Assembly (NCBI GenBank): GCA_963632245.1
Contig: CAVGTF010000029.1
Coordinates: 1-18,929, forward strand
Reading direction: 5' to 3'
Length of the DNA: 18,929 nt
Source of the DNA: UBA1724 sp963632245
GTDB taxonomy: Bacteria; Verrucomicrobiota; Lentisphaeria; Oligosphaerales; Oligosphaeraceae
Shown here: in pieces, positions 8,527 through 15,440 of the stretch
How the letters are laid out: every line of letters begins with the position of its first letter
Numbering within the stretch: position 1 is the stretch's first letter
The notes under the pieces: generated by a model
Seen by the model: only the letters and a program-made list of their open reading frames with translations
Databases searched by the model: none
What the model was told of the DNA's origin: nothing
Translations under genes and position numbers: made by a program

Positions 8527-8535
8527 AAAGGAGGT
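8527..8535 (+). promoter_or_regulatory. Near-perfect Shine-Dalgarno of subunit K
   Basis: AAAGGAGGT ends six nucleotides before the ATG of the proteolipid gene. It is the strongest ribosome-binding site I see in the window. It follows an 85-nt gap that is C/T/A-rich and shows no obvious hairpin. The rotor subunit is needed in many copies per complex, so a strong, open initiation region makes sense, as known for atpE in the E. coli atp operon. Confidence 0.7.
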
Positions 8536-8541
8536 ACCAAC

Positions 8542-9009
8542 ATGCTCGAGATCACTACCGCCAAGGCCCTGGTGGGCATGGGCGCCATCGCCGCTTTCGG
8601 CTTCTCCGCCGTGGGCTCCGCCATCGGCTGCGGAATGGCCGCCGCCGGCGCTATCGGCAGCTGGAAACGCTGCTATGTCCAGGGAAAGCCCGCGCCCTTC
8701 CAGCTCACCATCTTCTCCGGCGTCGCCATGACTCAGACCATCTATGGACTGATTCTCATGCTCCAGATCCTGGGACTGCCCACCGAACTCTGGCCCTCCG
8801 CACTGGGCGTGGGCGTCCTGGGCGGGCTGGCCATCGGTGCCAGCGCAATCTACCAGGGCCGCGCCGCCGCCGGTGCCTGCGATTCCTTCAGCGAAACCGG
8901 ACAGGGCTTCGCCAATGACCTGATCGTCCTGGGCGTCGTGGAGACCATCGCCATCTTCGCCATGGTCTTCTGCATGATGTTCCTCAACAACGTCAAGGGA
9001 CTCCTCTAG
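8542..9009 (+). CDS. ntpK: V-type ATP synthase/ATPase rotor proteolipid subunit K
   Basis: This 155-aa protein has four hydrophobic helices as two fused hairpins, the 16-kDa type of c-ring subunit. The ion-binding carboxylate is Glu134 in helix 4 (GVVET). Helix 2 has Thr64-Gln65 (AMTQTIYG), and helix 3 ends in IYQGRAAAG with Gln105. These match the Na+-coordinating Thr64, Gln65, Gln110 and Glu139 of Enterococcus hirae NtpK; the backbone ligand Leu61 is replaced by Val61. The first hairpin has no carboxylate, so there is one site per four helices. This pattern suggests Na+ coupling. The gene is the last of the V-ATPase cluster and has the strongest Shine-Dalgarno of the window. It ends TAG within TCTAGTCTAGA. 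Confidence 0.96.
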   Translation: MLEITTAKALVGMGAIAAFGFSAVGSAIGCGMAAAGAIGSWKRCYVQGKPAPFQLTIFSGVAMTQTIYGLILMLQILGLPTELWPSALGVGVLGGLAIGASAIYQGRAAAGACDSFSETGQGFANDLIVLGVVETIAIFAMVFCMMFLNNVKGLL

Positions 9010-9065
9010 TCTAGACCCGCCTCCGCCTTCTGTAGAAACGCTTCCCAACGCCTCCATCGCCTCTT

Positions 9066-10676
9066 ATGCTCCAGGTCTACGACAATCTTACCCTCCTCCT
9101 ACTGGTCGCCGGACTGCTCATCATCGGCTGCGTCTGCTTCAGCAAGATCTCCAGTCACTTCAGCATGCCCGGATTGCTCGTATTCCTCCTCATCGGAATG
9201 GCGATGCACCTGTTGAGCGACGCGCTGTCGCCTGCGGGGCAACTGGTCACCGACCAGCTCCCCTGGCGGCACGCGAATCTCATCGGCACGGTGGCATTGG
9301 CGTTCATCCTGTTCTCGGGAGGTCTGGATTCCTCCCTGGACGACATCCGGAAGGTCCTGAAGGCGGGTACCATCCTCTCTACGCTGGGAGTCTTTCTGAC
9401 GACCCTGCTGTTGGGGGGACTGGCCTACCTGGTGGCGCTCTGCGCAGGACACGGCGATCTCTGGCCGCAGTGCCTCCTCTTCGGCGCCATCATCTCCTCT
9501 ACCGATGCCAGCGCGGTCTTCTCCATTCTCCGAAGCAAGAAGATCTCCCTGAAGGGCTCCCTAAAACCCCTCCTGGAATACGAATCGGGTTCCAACGATC
9601 CCATGGCCACCTTCCTTACGCTCTTCTGCTTGAGCCTCTGCGTGGCGATGCAGGAGGGCGATGGACTGCCCGCCAAGGAGCTTCTCTGGGTCCTGCCCGA
9701 ATTCCTCTACAAGATGGGCGGCGGAGTGTTCCTGGGCGTGGGCGTCGCCTGGTGCGCCGTCTGGCTCTTCAACCACCTCCATCTGGACTACGACGGCCTC
9801 TACTATGTGTTGGGCGTGGCGGTGGTCTTCCTGCTCTATGCGCTCCCCGATGCCCTGGGCGCCAACGGCTTCATGGCCGCCTACGCCGGCGGCGTCTACA
9901 TGGGCTCCCGGCGCTTCGTCTTCCGGAATGGCTTCTCGCGCTTCTCCGACGCCCTGGGATGGCTCATGCAGGTGATCCTCTTCACGATCCTGGGCTTCAT
10001 GGCGACCCCCGCCGTCATTGCGCAATACTGGTGGCTGGGACTCCTCATGGGAATCTGCCTGATGTTCGTGGCGCGGCCCCTGGCGGTCTGGCTCTGCATG
10101 GCGGGCAGCGGATACTCCTGGCGCGCGAAGACGCTGGTCAGCTGGGTCGGACTGCGCGGAGGCGCACCCATTATGCTGGCTACCTTCCCCATGCTTCTGG
10201 TGGTCGCCGGTGACGGCAAGGACGCCCTCATGATCGGATCCACCAGCGTCTATGCTCTGATCTTCAATCTGGTCTTTTGCATGGTCCTGCTCTCCGTCGT
10301 TCTCCAGAGCTTCACCATCATGCCTTTGGCACGACTGCTGAAGCTGGATTCCCCCCTCAAGACCCTGCCGTCGCCCCCCATCTCCTTCGATCAGGTCATC
10401 TCTCCCGGAGAAGACACCGCCGCCTCCTCTCAGAATCCCGACGACCTGAACCACAACGATCCTGCGACCTATGTGATTCCCGCCGGAAGCCCCCTGGACG
10501 GAAAGACAATCCGCGAGATCGATCTTCCGAAGGATGTCTTCATTGTCATGATCGGCCGAAAGGGCGGATGGCTCGTCCCCCGCGGCGCGACCATCCTGAA
10601 GCACGACGACGCCATCACCGTCCTGGCGACTCCCGAAAACCAGCAAAAGGCCGCCGAATTCTTCCAGCGTGGCTAG
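9066..10676 (+). CDS. CPA1-family cation/proton antiporter (NhaP2/CvrA-like) with RCK_C-type tail
   Basis: This 536-aa membrane protein has about 12 hydrophobic helices (to about residue 430) and a soluble tail. Motifs of monovalent cation:proton antiporter-1 are present: FSGGLD (83-88), SSTDASAV (144-151), ESGSNDP (173-179, with the ion-binding Asn177-Asp178) and the late segment VGLRGGAPIMLA. An Asn-Asp pair usually goes with electroneutral exchange. The tail (about 455-536) ends in a TrkA-C/RCK_C-like fold, with segments DGKTIREIDLPKDV and RGATILKHDDAITVLA. This is the layout of the K+/H+ antiporter NhaP2/CvrA. The exact cation cannot be read from sequence. It starts 56 nt after the rotor subunit gene, without a visible Shine-Dalgarno, and may be read as the tail of the V-ATPase operon. 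Confidence 0.9.
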   Translation: MLQVYDNLTLLLLVAGLLIIGCVCFSKISSHFSMPGLLVFLLIGMAMHLLSDALSPAGQLVTDQLPWRHANLIGTVALAFILFSGGLDSSLDDIRKVLKAGTILSTLGVFLTTLLLGGLAYLVALCAGHGDLWPQCLLFGAIISSTDASAVFSILRSKKISLKGSLKPLLEYESGSNDPMATFLTLFCLSLCVAMQEGDGLPAKELLWVLPEFLYKMGGGVFLGVGVAWCAVWLFNHLHLDYDGLYYVLGVAVVFLLYALPDALGANGFMAAYAGGVYMGSRRFVFRNGFSRFSDALGWLMQVILFTILGFMATPAVIAQYWWLGLLMGICLMFVARPLAVWLCMAGSGYSWRAKTLVSWVGLRGGAPIMLATFPMLLVVAGDGKDALMIGSTSVYALIFNLVFCMVLLSVVLQSFTIMPLARLLKLDSPLKTLPSPPISFDQVISPGEDTAASSQNPDDLNHNDPATYVIPAGSPLDGKTIREIDLPKDVFIVMIGRKGGWLVPRGATILKHDDAITVLATPENQQKAAEFFQRG

Positions 10677-10715
10677 CGGAAATACAGTAGCTAGCAATTA
10701 GTGGCTAGCCGCTAG
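10669..10715 (+). repeat. CTAG-rich short repeats over the antiporter stop codon
   Basis: GCTAG occurs four times in 44 bp (10672-10676, 10690-10694, 10704-10708 and 10711-10715). GTGGCTAGC is repeated exactly at 10669-10677 and 10701-10709. CTAGCGG (10673-10679) and CCGCTAG (10709-10715) form an inverted repeat with a 29-nt loop. The TAG stop of the antiporter lies in the first copy. It may be a small terminator-like or processing structure, or a relic of slipped duplication. Confidence 0.55.
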
Positions 10716-10949
10716 TTATTTGGACGCTGCGCGGCTCTTCCGCGGTTCCGCCCCACGAGGGACGGTACCGGCCTTTCCCCTTTTTCCCATAAGACGCCCC
10801 AAATGGTAATAGGGGGGGCGGGGGCGGTAGCCCCAGTCCTTTGGACATCCCTGCCAAACTGAACGATCTTTCTGGTGAAAACGCGCCAGGGCACCGCCGA
10901 GTGTGGCGTTTCATTGCACATTGCACTTTTTTATATTCCCCCATTGCCC
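10677..10949 (+). other. 273-bp non-coding gap with two GC hairpins
   Basis: I see no convincing gene on either strand here. After the CTAG repeats there is a 5-bp hairpin CGCGG-CTCTT-CCGCG (10730-10744). An 8-bp palindrome CGGTACCG follows at 10763-10770, then a C/T run at about 10772-10788. A G-rich tract leads into the hairpin GGGGC-GGTA-GCCCC (10821-10834). ATTGCAC is tandemly doubled at 10913-10926 just before the AT-rich box that precedes chorismate mutase. The gap is the most likely transcription boundary in the window: nothing resembles a perfect intrinsic terminator, but G/C composition changes sharply across it. Confidence 0.55.
10931..10937 (+). promoter_or_regulatory. Candidate -10 box of the chorismate mutase operon
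   Basis: TTATATT lies 12 nt before the ATG at 10950 and matches the boxes at 33-40 and 14313-14320. No Shine-Dalgarno precedes the ATG (the sequence is C-rich), so transcription would begin close to the start codon and give a leaderless or near-leaderless message. No good -35 box is visible at the normal distance. Base composition changes from C-rich to G-rich on crossing this point, which fits a new transcription unit. Confidence 0.4.
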
Positions 10950-11216
10950 ATGAGAAGCACGCTAGAAGGTCTTCGTTCTGACATCGATTCCATTGATTCG
11001 CAGCTGGTAGGATTATTTGTGCGTCGGCTGTCGTTGATGGGTGAGATTGCGGAAGCGAAGGCGGCCTCGGGGGTGCCGTTGACGGATGCGGGGCGGGAGA
11101 AGGCGGTCTTGGAGCGTCTGTCGGCCATGGCGCCGGGGGAGGGCGATGCGATCCGAAGACTCTATCAGACCATTTTTGAGATTTCCAAGGAACGCCAGCA
11201 GAGGAGCGTGAAGTAG
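10950..11216 (+). CDS. Chorismate mutase, AroQ class (monofunctional, short)
   Basis: This 88-aa protein has the three-helix AroQ chorismate mutase pattern: LRSDIDSIDSQLVGLFVRR (8-26), then AEAKAASGVPLTDAGREKAVLERL. Residues matching the E. coli P-protein active site are Arg9, one of Arg25/Arg26, Lys37, Arg49-Glu50 and Gln83/84. The enzyme converts chorismate to prephenate for phenylalanine and tyrosine synthesis. A longer in-frame start at 10875 would add 25 residues from the non-coding gap; the start at 10950 fits the family length and lies just after an AT-rich box. There is no Shine-Dalgarno. One base separates its stop from the ispH start, and the ispH ribosome-binding site (GAGGAG, 11201-11206) lies inside this gene. 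It has no fused dehydrogenase or dehydratase domain. Confidence 0.88.
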   Translation: MRSTLEGLRSDIDSIDSQLVGLFVRRLSLMGEIAEAKAASGVPLTDAGREKAVLERLSAMAPGEGDAIRRLYQTIFEISKERQQRSVK

Positions 11217-11217
11217 C

Positions 11218-12156
11218 ATGTGGGGGGATTCTGTTATTGAAAATGGTGGCTCCCGCGAGGGGCGTCGACTGATTCTGGTGCGTCCTGCGGGCTTTTGTGG
11301 TGGCGTGAAGCGCGCCACGGAGCTCTTCCGGCATCTTCGGGAGCAAATGGATCCCCAGGAGCCGCTCTTTGTGCTCCACGAAGTGGTCCACAACAGCACT
11401 GTGACAGAGAAGATGCTCTGCCGCGGCGCGATTTTCGTGGATAGTCCCGTGGAGATCCCCGATGGCGCACAACTTCTTCTGGGCGCCCATGGCACGCCCC
11501 TGGAGACCCTGGCACAGTGCCGAGAACGCGATATCACCTGTCACGACGCCACATGCCCTCGCGTCTCCGCCCTCCAGGAGGAAATCCTGTCGTTGCCGCC
11601 TGGACTCCCCGTGATCCTGCTGGGCGATGGCCGTCATCCCGAGGTGCGTGGTCTCATGAGCCGCATGGGCGATCGCGCGTGCCACCTCCTTGCGGATCCC
11701 GAGGAAGCGCGGGAGCTCTCCTGGCTCCCCGAAGCCGCCCTCTTCTGCCAGACCACCCGTGACGAAAAGGAGCTCGCCGAATTGCGGCGGCTGCTCGCCA
11801 AGCGTGTGGGGCGCCTGGAGGACCACGCTGCGGTCTGCGAATCCGTCGCCCTCCGGCAGCGGCTCTTCGCCCGCGTCGCCCGCAATTGCGACCGCGTATA
11901 CGTCCTGGGCTCCTCTCACAGCGCCAATGCCCGCCGCCTTCTGGAGGTGGGTCGTCGGAATTGTTCTGGCGAGGCATACCTAGTGGAGAATGTGGAGGAG
12001 CTCTCCGAGGAGGAGTTTGATTTTGCGCGCACCGTGGGACTGGTCACTGCCACCAGCACTCCGGATGATGTCATTGAATTCACGCTGGAGAAGTTCCAGC
12101 GCATGGGCTTCCAGCTGGAGGAGGCCACCCGTGAAGAACCCGAGGAGGGAAAATAG
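11218..12156 (+). CDS. ispH: 4-hydroxy-3-methylbut-2-enyl diphosphate reductase IspH (LytB)
   Basis: This 312-aa iron-sulfur enzyme carries out the last step of the MEP isoprenoid pathway, yielding IPP and DMAPP. The three cluster cysteines are Cys27 (GFCGGVKRA), Cys113 (HDATCPRV) and Cys207 (AAVCESVALRQ). Other residues matching E. coli IspH are His58 (HEVVHN), His91 (AHG), His140-Pro-Glu142 (HPEV), QTT (178-180), SxN (235-237) and Ser280 (TSTPD). The length is nearly that of the E. coli enzyme, although several motifs are varied (RGLMSRM instead of EGTMGQ). The start at 11218 has GAGGAG 11 nt upstream and gives an N-terminal extension of about 15 residues before the usual start; this may be real. 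It is coupled to chorismate mutase and followed four bases later by uppS. Confidence 0.95.
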   Translation: MWGDSVIENGGSREGRRLILVRPAGFCGGVKRATELFRHLREQMDPQEPLFVLHEVVHNSTVTEKMLCRGAIFVDSPVEIPDGAQLLLGAHGTPLETLAQCRERDITCHDATCPRVSALQEEILSLPPGLPVILLGDGRHPEVRGLMSRMGDRACHLLADPEEARELSWLPEAALFCQTTRDEKELAELRRLLAKRVGRLEDHAAVCESVALRQRLFARVARNCDRVYVLGSSHSANARRLLEVGRRNCSGEAYLVENVEELSEEEFDFARTVGLVTATSTPDDVIEFTLEKFQRMGFQLEEATREEPEEGK

Positions 12157-12160
12157 CCGT

Positions 12161-12892
12161 ATGTCCGATGTCGAATTGAAGATCCCCACCCATTTGGCCA
12201 TCATTATGGATGGCAATGGCCGCTGGGCACAACGGCGGGGACTGCCCCGCAGCGCGGGACATCTCGCCGGCGCCAAGAATCTGGTCCGCGTGGTGGATCT
12301 CGCCATGAAGGCCGGCATCAAGATCCTCACGGTCTATGCTTTTAGCACCGAAAACTGGAAACGCCCCGCAGATGAGGTAGACTATCTCATGCGACTCATC
12401 CCGCATTTCGCCGGCGCACTCCGAAAGCGCCTCATGGAGCGGAATGTGCGCCTGCGCGCCATGGGACGCCTGAAGGACCTCCCGGATTTTGCGCAGAAGA
12501 CCATCCGGAGCGTGGAAGAGCTGACCCGGAACAACGACGGCTTCACCCTCAATGTGGCACTCAGCTACGGTGGTCGCGCCGAGATTCTGGATGGCATCCA
12601 GAGGCTCCTGGCGGACCGCGCAGGTTCCGAGAATCCCGCCGCGCCCCTCACGGAGCAGGAATTCCGCCAGTATCTCTACGCACCGGATCTCCCCGATCCC
12701 GATCTGGTGGTCCGCACCTCCGGCGAATTGCGGCTAAGCAACTTCATGCTCTGGCAGCTCTCCTACTCGGAACTCTACGTCACCGAGACCCACTGGCCCG
12801 ATTTCGATCAGGAGACCCTCCGACAGGCACTGGAGGCGTATTCCCACCGCCAGCGCCGCTTTGGAAAGGTCCCGACTCCCAAGGCACCCTAG
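12161..12892 (+). CDS. uppS: Isoprenyl (undecaprenyl) diphosphate synthase UppS
   Basis: This 243-aa cis-prenyltransferase elongates farnesyl diphosphate with IPP to make the lipid carrier for peptidoglycan and other envelope polymers. The catalytic Asp17 lies in IIMDGNGRWAQRRG. Further conserved segments are FSTENWKRP (61-69), NVALSYGGRAEI (131-142) and RTSGELRLSNFMLWQ (185-199). Glu204 in YSELYVTETHWPDF matches the Mg-binding glutamate region. The start at 12161 follows AGGAGG (12143-12148) and gives the normal N-terminus; longer in-frame starts lie inside ispH and would add non-homologous sequence. Its position after ispH puts isoprenoid supply and use side by side. The usual neighbour cdsA is not present; an antiporter gene follows 12 nt later. 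Confidence 0.97.
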   Translation: MSDVELKIPTHLAIIMDGNGRWAQRRGLPRSAGHLAGAKNLVRVVDLAMKAGIKILTVYAFSTENWKRPADEVDYLMRLIPHFAGALRKRLMERNVRLRAMGRLKDLPDFAQKTIRSVEELTRNNDGFTLNVALSYGGRAEILDGIQRLLADRAGSENPAAPLTEQEFRQYLYAPDLPDPDLVVRTSGELRLSNFMLWQLSYSELYVTETHWPDFDQETLRQALEAYSHRQRRFGKVPTPKAP

Positions 12893-12904
12893 CGCCTACG
12901 CATC

Positions 12905-14254
12905 ATGACTAGCAATCTCTTCCTTATCCTCTTCATCTGCGTGATGGCAATCATCACGCTCTTTCCATTCCTGTTGCGGAAGCTCTATGTGCCTAGCGTC
13001 ATCGCGCTTTTGCTAGCGGGAATGGCGATTGGCGAGGGTCAGTTCAATCTCATTCACCACCTCAGCCAGCTCTTCGCACACAACCTGGGTGGCGATGCCG
13101 CCGCGGCAGAACAGTATTTCCTCACTTTTATCGACTCCCTGGGCTCCCTGGGACTGGTCTTCCTCATGGCACTGGCCGGCATGGAGGCCGATTTCAAGCT
13201 CCTCAAGAGCGTCCGCACACCCGTGGCTGTCTTGAGCCTCCTGACCTTCGCGGTCCCCGCCATCGCCGGATACTTCGTCTACGCATATTTCCGGCCGGAC
13301 GACCTTCCCGGAAAGCTCCTCTACGCCTCCCTCTTCGCTTCGCACTCCGTGGGCATCGTCTTCCCCGTCATGCGGGAACTCAATCTCTCCAAGACCCGCT
13401 TCGGCGCCTCGGTCCTGATCTCCACCGTCATCACCGATATCTCCAGTATCATTCTGCTGGCCGTCAGCGTCCAGATGCAGAAGATCAAGACGGGCGCCTC
13501 GGGGCAGGGCGGGAGCCTCTCCCTCTTGGACTCCGTGGATCCCTCTCTCCTGGGAAACTGGTTCTTGCCGCTCTTCCTGGGCGCCATCCTCCTCTTCCTG
13601 GTGATCGCCACCATCTGCGTCTGGTATGTGGGAGGAAAGGTCTTCCGGATTACCTCCGCCAGCGAGGATAGTCTCATCTCCTTCCTGCTCTTCGTGATCC
13701 TCGTTACCGTCCTGGCCGGCGAGATCATCGGAATCAACCTCATTGTCAGCGCCTTCATCGCTGGACTGGCACTCTCGCCCCTCCTGAAGGAAAAGGCCTC
13801 CATCTTCCATAAATTCGAGGGCATCGGATACGGATTCCTCATCCCCTTCCTCTTCCTCTCCATCGGCATGCAGACCGATTTGCGCGTCATGGCATCCCCC
13901 GGAAATCTGACCGTGGTGGTCCTCACCGTCCTGGGATTGGTCCTCAGCAAGACCCTCTCCGGCTGGGCCGCCATGCGGCTCACCGGCTTTGCCAATGGAC
14001 ACGCGCTGTGTGCCGGTCTCATGACGGTCCCGCAACTCTCCGCGACCCTGGCCGCTGCCGCCGTGGGACGCAGCCTGGGAATGCTCGACGATAACTTCTT
14101 CAATGCCATCGTCGTGCTCTCCATCGTCACCACCATCCCCATCCCCTCGCTGGTCCGCTTCATCATCTATCGCAGGAAGCTCCGCTTCGAGGTCACCGAG
14201 GAAGAGGCCTACAATCTGCCCGATGCCGCCGACAAGGAGGACACCGTCTTCTAG
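12905..14254 (+). CDS. CPA2-type cation:proton antiporter
   Basis: This 449-aa protein has about 12 transmembrane helices in the Na+/H+ exchanger fold. Family-like segments are YVPSVIALLLAGMAIG (28-43), FLMALAGMEADFKLLK (86-101) and FASHSVGIVFPV (144-155). VITDISSIILL at 175-185 holds Asp178 of the ion-binding site. The residue before it is Thr rather than the Asp or Asn of well-studied members, so it has a single carboxylate in the TD form. The short cytosolic tail lacks an RCK domain. It probably exchanges Na+ or K+ for H+, but the substrate is not readable. It starts 12 nt after uppS without a Shine-Dalgarno and may be the last gene of the chorismate mutase-ispH-uppS unit. It is the second antiporter in the window and is unlike the CPA1 member at 9066. 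Confidence 0.88.
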   Translation: MTSNLFLILFICVMAIITLFPFLLRKLYVPSVIALLLAGMAIGEGQFNLIHHLSQLFAHNLGGDAAAAEQYFLTFIDSLGSLGLVFLMALAGMEADFKLLKSVRTPVAVLSLLTFAVPAIAGYFVYAYFRPDDLPGKLLYASLFASHSVGIVFPVMRELNLSKTRFGASVLISTVITDISSIILLAVSVQMQKIKTGASGQGGSLSLLDSVDPSLLGNWFLPLFLGAILLFLVIATICVWYVGGKVFRITSASEDSLISFLLFVILVTVLAGEIIGINLIVSAFIAGLALSPLLKEKASIFHKFEGIGYGFLIPFLFLSIGMQTDLRVMASPGNLTVVVLTVLGLVLSKTLSGWAAMRLTGFANGHALCAGLMTVPQLSATLAAAAVGRSLGMLDDNFFNAIVVLSIVTTIPIPSLVRFIIYRRKLRFEVTEEEAYNLPDAADKEDTVF

Positions 14255-14267
14255 TTTCCTGCGCGCG

Positions 14268-14301
14268 GGGACTCCCATCTACCCTCAAAAATGGGAGACC
14301 C
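14268..14301 (+). terminator. Strong hairpin between the CPA2 antiporter and obgE
   Basis: CTCCCAT (14272-14278) pairs perfectly with ATGGGAG (14291-14297) around a 12-nt loop. Beyond one A/A mismatch, GGG (14268-14270) pairs with CCC (14299-14301), giving a 3+7 bp stem. No U-tract follows, so it is not a textbook intrinsic terminator. It ends 12 bp before the TTATATTA box of obgE. It could stop or stabilise the upstream transcript, or shield the promoter. Confidence 0.5.
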
Positions 14302-14312
14302 TGCCCGAGACG

Positions 14313-14320
14313 TTATATTA
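14313..14320 (+). promoter_or_regulatory. Candidate -10 box for a leaderless obgE message
   Basis: TTATATTA is an AT-rich island seven bases before the ATG at 14327 (counting from TATATT, which ends at 14319). With normal -10 spacing the transcript would start at or next to the start codon. No Shine-Dalgarno is present in the intervening GCCGCC. The same core occurs at 33-40 and 10931-10937. No convincing -35 box is visible. Confidence 0.5.
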
Positions 14321-14326
14321 GCCGCC

Positions 14327-15427
14327 ATGTTCATCGACAAGACAAGAATCAGAGTGCAAGCCGGACACGGCGGCCCCGGCAGCCGGAGCTTCCGCCGCGA
14401 GAAATTCATCCCCTACGGTGGTCCCGACGGCGGTGACGGCGGTGACGGCGGCAATGTCGTCATCTACGCCGATCACGGCGAGGCCAGTCTCGTGGACCTG
14501 CGGTTCCAGCCCCAATGGAAAGCGGAATCGGGGGAGGGCGGCAGCGGTCGCCACAAGCACGGAAAGAATGGCGCGGACTGCCGGATCCGCGTGCCCATGG
14601 GCACCCTGATCTTCGATGTGGCCACCGGCGAACTGCTCTGCGACCTGAAGGAGGACCAGCAGGAATTCATCGTCGCCAAGGGCGGCAAGGGCGGCCTGGG
14701 AAATCTCCATTTCGTCTCCTCCACCAATCGCGCGCCGCGCACCTGCCAGCCTGGACTCCCCGGCGAGGAGCGTGAGATCGACCTGGAGATCAAGACCATC
14801 GCCAATGTGGGATTGGTCGGATTCCCCAATGCCGGAAAATCCACCCTCCTGCGCGCAGTCTCCGCTGCACACCCCGCAGTGGCACCCTATCCCTTCACGA
14901 CTCTCTTCCCTAACGTGGGCGTGGTGGAGATGGACGACTTCCAGCGCATCACCATCGCCGATATCCCCGGTCTCATCGACGGCGCTCACGAAAATGTGGG
15001 CCTCGGCGAGGCATTCCTCCGGCATATCGAGCGCTGCCGGCTCTTCTGCTACGTCTTGGACATGGGCGGAGTGGACGGACGGGATCCCGTGGAGGACCTG
15101 CGCGTCCTCCGAAAGGAGCTGGAGCTCTACGCCCCCGGAATGTCCAAGCGGCCCTTCGTGATCTTCGCCAACAAGATGGACCTCCCCGAGGCCGAGGAGA
15201 ATCTCCGTCGCCTGAAGGAGAGCGAGGGTCCCGAGGTCGACATCGTCTCCGGCTGCGGAGAGCTCCAGGAGGGCACCACCGAGCTGATCCATCTGCTCCG
15301 CACACGACTGGATGCCCTCCCGCCCGAAGACGAAGAGGCCACCAAACGCGTGCTGGCACACCGCCACGCAGATCTCCGCGAGGCCGCCGAAATCCGAAAG
15401 GACGCCTTCGCGGGCTGGGACGACTAG
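14327..15427 (+). CDS. obgE: GTPase ObgE/CgtA (ribosome-associated)
   Basis: This 366-aa GTPase acts in large-subunit ribosome maturation and stress responses. The glycine-rich Obg fold occupies about 1-158, with repeats such as GGPDGGDGGDGG (31-42) and KGGKGGLGN. The G domain has G1 GFPNAGKS (165-172), the switch segment PFTTLFPNVG, G3 DIPG (212-215) and G4 NKMD (282-285). A SGC triplet (308-310) stands at G5. The protein ends about 25 residues after the G domain with a charged tail, so the C-terminal OCT domain of some Obg proteins is missing; many bacteria lack it. The start at 14327 gives the standard MFIDKTRI beginning. An in-frame ATG at 14291 lies in the hairpin and is unlikely. There is no ribosome-binding site; see the promoter box just upstream. 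Confidence 0.97.
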   Translation: MFIDKTRIRVQAGHGGPGSRSFRREKFIPYGGPDGGDGGDGGNVVIYADHGEASLVDLRFQPQWKAESGEGGSGRHKHGKNGADCRIRVPMGTLIFDVATGELLCDLKEDQQEFIVAKGGKGGLGNLHFVSSTNRAPRTCQPGLPGEEREIDLEIKTIANVGLVGFPNAGKSTLLRAVSAAHPAVAPYPFTTLFPNVGVVEMDDFQRITIADIPGLIDGAHENVGLGEAFLRHIERCRLFCYVLDMGGVDGRDPVEDLRVLRKELELYAPGMSKRPFVIFANKMDLPEAEENLRRLKESEGPEVDIVSGCGELQEGTTELIHLLRTRLDALPPEDEEATKRVLAHRHADLREAAEIRKDAFAGWDD

Positions 15428-15440
15428 AGAACTCTTTCTC

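Noticed and set aside
10821..10834. Intrinsic terminator after the CPA1 antiporter
   Set aside because: The GGGGC/GCCCC stem is short and is not followed by a T-run, so I list it only as a hairpin in the gap.
10875..10949. Longer chorismate mutase from an in-frame ATG at 10875
   Set aside because: The extra 25 residues come from non-coding sequence including the doubled ATTGCAC and the TTATATT box. The start at 10950 gives the standard length.
14417..14451. Short repeat of GGCGGTGAC-like units in obgE
   Set aside because: It encodes the glycine-rich loops that are normal for the Obg domain, so it is not a separate repeat element.
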